Source of the DNA: Elusimicrobiota bacterium
GTDB lineage: Bacteria; Elusimicrobiota; Elusimicrobia; UBA1565; UBA9628
Assembly: GCA_016207665.1 (NCBI GenBank)
Contig: JACQPG010000021.1
Location: 1 to 45,953 of the forward strand
Length of the DNA stretch: 45,953 nt
Direction: 5' to 3'
Part shown: positions 40,037 through 45,953 of the stretch, in pieces
Layout: every line of letters begins with the position of its first letter
How positions within the stretch are numbered: the stretch's first letter is position 1
Made by a program: the position numbers and the translations under genes
The notes under the pieces: generated by a model
What the model was told of the DNA's origin: nothing
The model's database searches: none
What the model saw: the letters and a program-made list of their open reading frames with translations, nothing else

Positions 40037-41813
40037 GACCGTCCTTTCCGTTTCTCGCTTCTTTCCAGACGAGCGGCACCCCGAGCCCCGTCTCAGCCTC
40101 GGTGACATCCAGGATCTGAGCTCGGCCCCGAGCGCCTTCTACGCCTCTCTAGTCCAGGCCCTGGCCCGCGAGTTGGCCGGCGAGTTCAACCTGCGCCCGG
40201 CCGCCGCGGCCACGCTGGCCCGGGAACCCGCGGTGATACTGTCCCATATCTTCTTGGACCGCTTTTTGCGCCTTCACCGGATGATCGAAAGAGACGGCGC
40301 CTCCCATCTCGCCGTGGCCCAGACTCCGCCGTTCCAGCCGCCTCCCCAGATCGAGAGGCTGAGCGCGGCCGCCTCATCCTCGTCCCAGTTCAACGCGGAC
40401 ATGATCGCGCGAGTCGCCTCGATCTGGGAACTTGAAAGCCTGCCCGACCCCGAGCCCGCCCCGCCCTCGCCCCCGGCCAGGCCCATCGCCAATCTCAATT
40501 TCATCCTGGATCCGGAACTGGCGAGGCGCTTGCGCTGGAAGCTGTCCCGCGTCTCTTCCCGGCTCTGGGGCCGCGTGCCGGCGTTAGGCTTGGCCTACGC
40601 GGAATGGTGCTTCCTGGATCGGGGCCTGGTGGGCCCGGGGCGCCTGGCGGACCTGCATCGCGTCCTGGAGCAAGCCGTGAAAACTCCGGATGCGGCGCTG
40701 CGGCGCAGGCGGCTTATCCCCGCGATCCAGGAGACCGCTCCCTCGCTCGGGGCCCTGATGCATCGCTGGGGCTTGCCGGCGGAGCGCGTCGATCGCGCCA
40801 TCCGCTGTTATGAGGAGTATTTCTGCCGCTTCTATCCAAGCTCCCGCCTGGAGGATATCCCGGTCCACTTCCCCTACGCCCTCGAGCGGCTGCGGCCCTA
40901 CGCGCCCAAGCCCTTACTGCTCTCCATCGTCGGAGACACGCATACCGCTTACATGCTCGCCGCGGCCAAGGCGCTCGGCATGCCCGTGATCGGCGTTCAG
41001 CATGGGGCGCATTATGGATTCGCGGGGCATGCCTGCTATCTGGAACTGGAAATGGCTCATTTCGACCGATTCGTGAGTTGGGGCCCTGGCAGGCTTCCCC
41101 AACACCCCCTATGCCAGAATATCCCGGTCACGCCCTTGCCTAGCCCGTGGCTGAGCGAGCGCCGGCTTTGGTGGCGCCGGGAGCTGCGCCGCCGCGAACA
41201 GCCCGAGTTCGACGCGCTATTGGTCACCGACCGGTTGCAGCGATTCCCCCCGGCTCTTAATACCTTGAGGCTCTCCCGCATCGACCTGCTCGAGCACGCG
41301 GCGGCCTGGCTCGATGAGACGGCCTCGGCCTTGGCCGACAAGGGCCTTTCCATGCTTCACAAGCCCTTCAACGCGCTCTCGGCGGAACTGATACAGTCTA
41401 CGATCGATCGACTGCGCTCCAGGCTGGGAGCCGGATACCGGGTGTGGGAGCGGCTGGACAAGGGCTTGAGCCCCGAGCTCATACGAAAGGGCCGGCTGGT
41501 GATATGGGACGAGCCGGGCACCGGGCTTTTCGAATGCATGGCGGCCGGCATCCCAACGCTGCTCTATTGGAAGCGCGACGTCTCCCGGGAGGAGCCCTAT
41601 GCCGAGGGGCTGTTCGCGGAGCTTGAAAAGGCGGGCATCGCCCACCGCGATCCCGCGAGCCTCGCGGCCGCCGCCGCGTCGATCAAGGCCTCTGCCGAGT
41701 CCTGGCTGGCCGACCCGGCCCGGCAAGCCGCCATCGAGAAGGCCTGCCGCGACTATGCCCGGGTCAGCGACGACTGGCCGCGGGAGTGGCGGGCCTTTCT
41801 CGCCGCGCTCTAG
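40011..41813 (+). CDS. LIC12162-like putative surface-sugar transferase
   Basis: 600 residues. Resembles, from memory, the Leptospira LIC12162 family of predicted transferases found in surface polysaccharide clusters. Supporting features are IVGDTHTAYMLAAAKALGMP followed by GVQHGAHYGFAGH, FDRFVSWGPGRLPQ, and a C-terminal GT-B-like donor site LVIWDEPGTGLFECMAAGIP then TLLYWKRD. The N-terminal 150 residues are Ala/Pro-rich and not recognised. It neighbours the amidotransferase that often accompanies this family. ATG 40011 overlaps the isomerase gene; a later start cannot be excluded. Confidence 0.7.
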   Translation: MTSARAVSKTVLSVSRFFPDERHPEPRLSLGDIQDLSSAPSAFYASLVQALARELAGEFNLRPAAAATLAREPAVILSHIFLDRFLRLHRMIERDGASHLAVAQTPPFQPPPQIERLSAAASSSSQFNADMIARVASIWELESLPDPEPAPPSPPARPIANLNFILDPELARRLRWKLSRVSSRLWGRVPALGLAYAEWCFLDRGLVGPGRLADLHRVLEQAVKTPDAALRRRRLIPAIQETAPSLGALMHRWGLPAERVDRAIRCYEEYFCRFYPSSRLEDIPVHFPYALERLRPYAPKPLLLSIVGDTHTAYMLAAAKALGMPVIGVQHGAHYGFAGHACYLELEMAHFDRFVSWGPGRLPQHPLCQNIPVTPLPSPWLSERRLWWRRELRRREQPEFDALLVTDRLQRFPPALNTLRLSRIDLLEHAAAWLDETASALADKGLSMLHKPFNALSAELIQSTIDRLRSRLGAGYRVWERLDKGLSPELIRKGRLVIWDEPGTGLFECMAAGIPTLLYWKRDVSREEPYAEGLFAELEKAGIAHRDPASLAAAAASIKASAESWLADPARQAAIEKACRDYARVSDDWPREWRAFLAAL

Positions 41814-41834
41814 GAAGCCGTTTTCCATATCTTG

Positions 41835-41840
41835 TATAAT
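41835..41840 (+). promoter_or_regulatory. Predicted -10 of the amidotransferase gene
   Basis: TATAAT lies 15 bases before ATG 41856 in a T-rich stretch between two genes otherwise packed closely. This suggests an internal promoter serving 41856 onwards. No -35 or Shine-Dalgarno sequence is apparent. Confidence 0.4.
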
Positions 41841-41855
41841 TTGTTTTTCCGCCAA

Positions 41856-43088
41856 ATGACACAGACAGCCCGCGTTCCCGAGAAGCTGGAGGCTTATTAC
41901 GGCCTGCCCGCCGAGGTCAAGTTCTGCAAGAGATGCGTGATCTCGAACCAGAGGCCCAGCTCCGTGGTGGAATTCAAGAACCGGCCCAGCGACAAGAAGC
42001 CGGTCATAGACTTCGACTCGGAAGGGGTCTGCTGCGCCTGCCGCTACGCGGAGATCAAGGACACGCGGATTGACTGGAAGCTCCGGGAAAAGGAATTGAT
42101 CGAGCTTTGCGCGCGCTATCGCAGCAAGGACGGCGGCTACGATTGCATCGTGCCGGGAAGCGGCGGCAAGGACAGCACCTTCACGGCCCATGTGCTCAAG
42201 TACAAGTACGGCATGAATCCCTTGACCGTGACCTGGGCGCCCCATATCTACACCGACGTGGGCTGGGGCAATCTGCAGCGCTGGATACATTCGGGGCTCG
42301 ACAATTATCTTTATTCCCCCAACGGCAAGCTGCACAGGCTGCTGACCCGGCTGGCCTTCGAGAACCTCGTCCATCCGTTCCAACCCTTCATCATCGGCCA
42401 ACGGCTGATCGGGCCCCGTTTTTCCGCCCTGTACAAGATCCCGCTGGTCTTTTACGGGGAGAATCAGGCCGAGTACGGCAACAACATCGACGAGAATTAC
42501 AAACCCACCATGGACGCCTCTTTCTTCTACGACGCCCGCAAGACCTTGGATGGGCTTTTCCTCGGAGGCCTGCCGGCCGAGGAACTGGTCAAGAGGCATT
42601 CCGTCGATCCACGCGACTTGAACCCTTATCTGCCCGTCGACGGGGGCCTGCTGCAGTCCCTGGGCGCCCAGGTGCATTATCTGGGCTATTATCTCAAGTG
42701 GGATCCCCAGGAGTGCTTTTACTACGCCTCCGAGCATACCGGTTTCCAAACCAACACCGAGAGGACCGAAGGTTCCTATTCCAAATACAGCTCGATCGAC
42801 GATAAGATAGACCCGTTCCACTACTACACCACCTTGATCAAGTTCGGCATCGGGCGCGCCACCTACGACGCGGCCCAGGAAATACGCAATCGCAAGATCA
42901 CCCGCGAGGAGGGCGTGGCCCTGGTGCGGCGCTTCGACGCGGAATTCCCCTCCAAGTACTTCAAGGAGGTGCTCGAGTACATGGGCATCACCGAGCAGCG
43001 CTTCTGGGAAGTGATCGACAAGGCCCGTTCCCCCCATCTCTGGAAGAAAGAGGGCGGGGAATGGAAACTCAGGCAACAGGTATCCTAA
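41856..43088 (+). CDS. N-acetyl sugar amidotransferase (WbpG/PseA/LegA type)
   Basis: A 410-residue PP-loop ATP pyrophosphatase that converts an acetamido group of a nucleotide sugar to an acetamidino group, using ammonia delivered by HisH- and HisF-like partners. Zinc-type cysteines C24 and C27 (FCKRCVISNQRPS) and a CCAC pair near residue 58 precede the PP-loop IVPGSGGKDSTFTAH. Further family segments are FYGENQAEYGNN and YYLKWDPQECFYYASEHTGF. A HisF homologue starts at 45696. ATG 41856 is chosen because a promoter lies just upstream; the frame open from 41832 would start inside the -10 region. Confidence 0.92.
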   Translation: MTQTARVPEKLEAYYGLPAEVKFCKRCVISNQRPSSVVEFKNRPSDKKPVIDFDSEGVCCACRYAEIKDTRIDWKLREKELIELCARYRSKDGGYDCIVPGSGGKDSTFTAHVLKYKYGMNPLTVTWAPHIYTDVGWGNLQRWIHSGLDNYLYSPNGKLHRLLTRLAFENLVHPFQPFIIGQRLIGPRFSALYKIPLVFYGENQAEYGNNIDENYKPTMDASFFYDARKTLDGLFLGGLPAEELVKRHSVDPRDLNPYLPVDGGLLQSLGAQVHYLGYYLKWDPQECFYYASEHTGFQTNTERTEGSYSKYSSIDDKIDPFHYYTTLIKFGIGRATYDAAQEIRNRKITREEGVALVRRFDAEFPSKYFKEVLEYMGITEQRFWEVIDKARSPHLWKKEGGEWKLRQQVS

Positions 43089-43089
43089 C

Positions 43090-43986
43090 ATGGCCGACCC
43101 ATTCCTGGCTCATCGCAAGCAGCAAGAGGCCCAACATCTCGCCAAGACCTCGGGCAGCGCCGACCCATTCTCGAGCCTCATCACCGTCGAGCTCAACATC
43201 ACCGAGCTCTGCAACCGCAAATGCGTGTTCTGCCCCAGGGTCGATCCGGAGGTCTATCCCAACCGCAATCTCCACATGGAGCAATCCACGGTGGCCAAGG
43301 TCGCGGCCGACCTTGCCGCCGCGGGTTATCAGGGACGCGTCTCCTTCTCGGGCTTCGGCGAGCCGTTCTTGAATAAGAAGTTCTCTCAGTTCGTGCGCGT
43401 CTGCCGGAAGGCCTTGCCCCTCAACACCATCGAGACCAACACCAACGGCGATTTCCTCAAGGTCGAGACGATCAAGGAGATATTCGGCGCGGGACTGAGC
43501 TTCCTTTACGTCAACCTCTACGACAACAAGGAGCAGCGCGGGCGCTTCGACGAACTCATGGCCCAGGCGGGCGTCGACCAATCCCGCTACCGGCTGCGCG
43601 ACCATTGGGTCGGGGCCACCCAGGATTTCGGGCTCAATCTCAACAACCGCTCGGGCATGGTGGACCTCCATATGGAGGACAGCCGCTCCCCCGCGGACCT
43701 GGTCGGCGCCCCCTGCTATTACCCTTTCTACAAGATGCTCATCGACTGGGACGGCAACGTGCTGTTCTGCTCGAATGACTGGGGGCGCAAGATCGTGGTC
43801 GGGAACGTGCTGAGCCAGAACGTCAAGGATATCTGGCTCTCTCCGGAGATGCGCCGGGTCCGCCAAAGGCTGGGATCGGGGGACCGCAGCGTGGCGCCCT
43901 GCGACGGCTGCAACGTGGTGGGCACCCTGCACGGAAAATCCAGCTTCGAGCTCTTGACCTCATTCTACGCCACCCCGGCTTCCTAG
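43090..43986 (+). CDS. Radical SAM/SPASM protein
   Basis: A 298-residue radical S-adenosylmethionine enzyme. The 4Fe-4S cysteines are C41, C45 and C48 (ELCNRKCVFCPRV), followed by VSFSGFGEPFLNKKF and ETNTNGDF. A SPASM-like C-terminal domain supplies auxiliary cluster cysteines in CYYPFYKMLIDWDGNVLFC and VAPCDGCNVVG. The substrate is unknown. Its place one base after the amidotransferase stop and before a sugar oxidoreductase suggests a surface sugar or a linked amino acid. Proteins of this kind are common in polysaccharide clusters of anaerobes. Confidence 0.9.
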   Translation: MADPFLAHRKQQEAQHLAKTSGSADPFSSLITVELNITELCNRKCVFCPRVDPEVYPNRNLHMEQSTVAKVAADLAAAGYQGRVSFSGFGEPFLNKKFSQFVRVCRKALPLNTIETNTNGDFLKVETIKEIFGAGLSFLYVNLYDNKEQRGRFDELMAQAGVDQSRYRLRDHWVGATQDFGLNLNNRSGMVDLHMEDSRSPADLVGAPCYYPFYKMLIDWDGNVLFCSNDWGRKIVVGNVLSQNVKDIWLSPEMRRVRQRLGSGDRSVAPCDGCNVVGTLHGKSSFELLTSFYATPAS

Positions 43987-43992
43987 GCCCCT

Positions 43993-44955
43993 ATGCGCCT
44001 CGGGCTCATCGGCGCCGGAGCCATCGCCTACGAGCACGCGCGAGCCATCCTGGCCCTCGGACACGAGGTGGCGCTTGTTTCCGCGCTTTCCGAACGCTCA
44101 CCCCGCTGGGAAAAGCTGAAAAGCTTATGCCCCGACGCTGGCTTCGCGGCTGGCGCCGCCGAAGTCCTTCAGTCGCCCAGGACCGACGCGATCGTCGCTT
44201 GCCTGCCCTGGAACGTCACGGAAGGCCGGCTCGAGGACCTGTTGTCCTGCCCAAAACCGGTGTTGATCGAAAAGCCCGTGGCTCTGAGCTTGACGGCTCT
44301 CCAGGGGGCGGTGGATCGCCATCGGGGCACGCTCGCCAATAAGCGCGTCGGCTATAACCGGCGCTTCTATGAGCCCGCGCTGCGCCTGCGGGAAAGGATC
44401 GAACAGGGCGGACTGCGCTCGGCCGAGGTGACGATCTCCGAGGACATAGAGAACCACGTCAAGCGCCATGGGCCGGAAATCGTGCCGCATCTGATGCTGT
44501 TTTCCTCTCATGCGCTCGATCTGGCGCTGTTCCTGCTCGGCCCGCTGAATTTATTGAAGACATATCCCAAGAAGGAACGGGGGTTTCCTTTCGTTTCCTG
44601 CCACGCCCTGCTTGAGACCGCAGGCGGAGCGCCCGTGTGGTTGTCTTCCAACGCCGATGATCCCTGCCCCGTGGGAATACGCTGCCGGTTCGAGGACGGG
44701 ACGGCCTGGCATTTGGCGCCTCTGGAAACCCTGAGGGTCTATCAGGGCTTCGAGATCGCGGCCGCGGATCCCAAGACCAATATCCGGCGATATTCTCCGG
44801 TGCTCAAGGAGGAGGTACAAGCGGACTCCAAGCTCAAGCCCGGCCTACTGGCCCAAATGCGGGGTTTCTTGGCCCAGGAGAGCGCCGTGGGCGCCACGGT
44901 CGAGCAATCGCTGCCCCTTATCTCCCTCGCGCAAGCCCTGACGGCCGCTTCCTGA
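43993..44955 (+). CDS. Gfo/Idh/MocA-family oxidoreductase, second copy
   Basis: A 320-residue NAD(P)-dependent oxidoreductase with the Rossmann start LGLIGAGAIAYEHARAIL, AIVACLPWNVTEGRL and the Glu-Lys-Pro motif VLIEKPVALSLTAL. RFYEPALRLRERIEQGG and VPHLMLFSSHALDLALFLLG fit the C-terminal domain of the family. It is not closely similar to the copy at 22153. It probably modifies a sugar nucleotide in the cluster 2 pathway. It starts 6 bp after the radical SAM gene. Confidence 0.9.
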   Translation: MRLGLIGAGAIAYEHARAILALGHEVALVSALSERSPRWEKLKSLCPDAGFAAGAAEVLQSPRTDAIVACLPWNVTEGRLEDLLSCPKPVLIEKPVALSLTALQGAVDRHRGTLANKRVGYNRRFYEPALRLRERIEQGGLRSAEVTISEDIENHVKRHGPEIVPHLMLFSSHALDLALFLLGPLNLLKTYPKKERGFPFVSCHALLETAGGAPVWLSSNADDPCPVGIRCRFEDGTAWHLAPLETLRVYQGFEIAAADPKTNIRRYSPVLKEEVQADSKLKPGLLAQMRGFLAQESAVGATVEQSLPLISLAQALTAAS

Positions 44956-44981
44956 CCTCGACGTTCCCATATTGTTATAAT
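44952..44981 (+). promoter_or_regulatory. Predicted promoter for the last two genes
   Basis: CTGACC (44952-44957, 4 of 6 match to TTGACA) and a perfect TATAAT (44976-44981) are 18 bp apart. Transcription from here would have a leader of about 35 nt before ATG 45022, within which AGACG is only a weak ribosome-binding site. The -35 overlaps the stop codon of the oxidoreductase gene. Confidence 0.5.
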
Positions 44982-45021
44982 GTTCATTGTTTGAACCATT
45001 CGTCCTGCCGCGGAGACGCCC

Positions 45022-45699
45022 ATGCATAAGATATTCATAGGCTACGACAAGAACATCGATATCGCCTATCGGGTCCTGAGATATTCGCTGGAAAGGCACG
45101 GCCGGCGGCCCCTGGACATCCAGCCCCTGGTGCTCCAGGAAATCGAGCGGCGGCACGGTTTCAAGCGGGCCTGGGACCCGCTCCAATCCACGGAATTCAC
45201 CTATACCCGTTTCTTGGTCCCCTATCTCTGCGATTTCAAGGGCGTCGCCCTGTTCATGGACAACGACATGCTTTGCTTCTCGGACATCTCCGAGATATTC
45301 AAGCTCGACATGTCGGACTATTGGCTGAGAGTGGTCAAGCATGATCACAAGCCCGTCGAGACCGTCAAGCTCGACGGCAAGGTCCAGACCAGCTATCCGC
45401 GCAAGAACTGGTCGAGCTTCATGCTGATCAACTGCGAGAAGATGCGTTGCTGGAGCAAGGAAGCCGTTGAAACCATGCCGGCCCGCTGGCTGCATCGCTT
45501 CGAGGCGGTGCCCGACGACAAGATCGGCGACATCCCCATGACCTGGAACGTGCTCGACCGCTACGATGACACGACCCGGCTCGTCCATTACACGGCGGGA
45601 GGGCCCTGGTACGAGCAGCATAAGGATCATCCCTACGGCGCCATCTGGTTCAAATACCGCGACGAGTACCTGGCTCAAGCCCAGGCCCAAAGGCCGTGA
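45022..45699 (+). CDS. Glycosyltransferase, GT-A fold, GT8-like
   Basis: 225 residues. The start HKIFIGYDKNIDIAYRVLRY and the metal-binding DxD-type motif ALFMDNDMLCFSDISEIF are typical of retaining GT8-like transferases. STEFTYTRFLVPYLC lies before the DxD, and LVHYTAGGPWYEQH near the end is the expected His-containing C-terminal motif. It probably transfers a hexose or related sugar during glycan synthesis. Its stop overlaps a GTG start of the HisF-like gene. Confidence 0.85.
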   Translation: MHKIFIGYDKNIDIAYRVLRYSLERHGRRPLDIQPLVLQEIERRHGFKRAWDPLQSTEFTYTRFLVPYLCDFKGVALFMDNDMLCFSDISEIFKLDMSDYWLRVVKHDHKPVETVKLDGKVQTSYPRKNWSSFMLINCEKMRCWSKEAVETMPARWLHRFEAVPDDKIGDIPMTWNVLDRYDDTTRLVHYTAGGPWYEQHKDHPYGAIWFKYRDEYLAQAQAQRP

Positions 45700-45953
45700 T
45701 CCCGGGGCACACGGTGCGGGTGATCCCGCGCCTCGACATCAAGGGCCCCAACGTGGTCAAGGGCATACATCTCGAGGGGTTGCGCGTGGTCGGGGACCCG
45801 GGCCGGCTCGCCCTCAAATACTGCGAGGAGGGTGCCGACGAGCTCATTTATATGGACATCGTGGCCACCCTTTACGGACGCAACAACCTGCTCGGCATCG
45901 TGGAGAAGGCCGCCGAGTCCTTGTTCGTTCCCATGACCGTGGGCGGCGGCGTG
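45696..45953 (+). CDS. HisF-like ammonia-dependent cyclase subunit, cut by window end
   Basis: Only the first 86 residues are present. They match HisF-family (beta-alpha)8 barrels, in particular those in surface polysaccharide clusters: IPRLDIKGPNVVKGIHLEGL, EEGADELIYMDIVATLYGRN and VPMTVGGGV. In such clusters HisF- and HisH-like proteins make ammonia for the WbpG-type amidotransferase rather than histidine, and that amidotransferase is encoded at 41856-43088. GTG 45696 overlaps the previous stop; GTG 45714 is a plausible alternative. A hisH homologue is expected beyond the edge. Confidence 0.88.
   Translation, partial: MIPGHTVRVIPRLDIKGPNVVKGIHLEGLRVVGDPGRLALKYCEEGADELIYMDIVATLYGRNNLLGIVEKAAESLFVPMTVGGGV

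Noticed and set aside
41217-43091. 624-residue open frame antisense to the transferase and amidotransferase genes
   Set aside because: It spans the antisense of two well-supported genes and shows no family features.
1-45953. CRISPR arrays, insertion sequences, attachment sites or replication origins
   Set aside because: No regularly spaced repeats, transposase-like proteins, tRNA-flanked repeats or DnaA-box clusters were seen.

Overview
The window is GC-rich, densely packed and Gram-negative in character: ExbB/ExbD/TonB, a PorV-like beta-barrel, an OmpA-like protein, CDP-sugar genes and a KpsF homologue. The mix of secreted TPR proteins, FlgD-like C-terminal Ig modules, a PorV-family protein and N-acetyl-sugar amidotransferase genes suggests a free-living member of the Elusimicrobiota or a neighbouring lineage. 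That placement is inference from gene content. There is no rRNA, no recognisable tRNA, no CRISPR array and no intact mobile element.

Positions 1-7.7 kb: an ahpD-ahpC peroxide-defence pair diverges from oxyR across a near-consensus OxyR operator. Then come xseA, an unknown secreted protein, xseB, a frameshifted TPR gene preceded by a 28-bp perfect palindrome, an RluA/RluD-type pseudouridine synthase and a DUF167 protein. On the other strand are acetate kinase and a small membrane protein.

Positions 7.9-15.6 kb: a minus-strand run of an M28 aminopeptidase, a MurC-like ligase, an alpha/beta hydrolase, an N-terminally short ribosomal protein S4 paralogue, an ornithine cyclodeaminase-family protein, a secreted phospholipase D-like protein and an EamA exporter. 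Positions 15.6-19.4 kb: a secreted metallophosphoesterase, a FolD homologue that looks like the monofunctional Mtd1 type, TlyA, two unknown small genes, and a candidate structured RNA ending at a strong intrinsic terminator.

Positions 19.4-24.9 kb: sugar cluster 1 (cupin, zinc-binding C-methyltransferase, NDP-sugar epimerase/decarboxylase, Gfo/Idh/MocA oxidoreductase, glycosyltransferase, degenerate NeuA-like cytidylyltransferase), with mostly overlapping genes.

Positions 25.1-36.7 kb: the most striking block, one operon of a 1024-residue secreted TPR protein, ExbB, two ExbDs, TonB, an OmpA-like protein, a 1114-residue von Willebrand A adhesin-like protein, a PorV-like barrel and a short HAMP membrane protein. 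Seven successive genes overlap at stop/start codons, and three of the envelope proteins share the same FlgD-like Ig module. I propose a proton-motive-force-driven envelope machine for surface display, adhesion or movement.

Positions 36.7-45.95 kb: a decayed retropepsin-like gene, then sugar cluster 2 (CDP-glucose synthesis, CDP-glucose 4,6-dehydratase, arabinose-5-phosphate isomerase, LIC12162-like transferase, N-acetyl-sugar amidotransferase, radical SAM/SPASM protein, oxidoreductase, glycosyltransferase, and a HisF-like ammonia-channel partner cut by the window end). The two sugar clusters presumably build surface polysaccharide. An 18-bp palindrome is shared exactly between 4.27 kb and 38.98 kb, each time at the 3' end of a gene.
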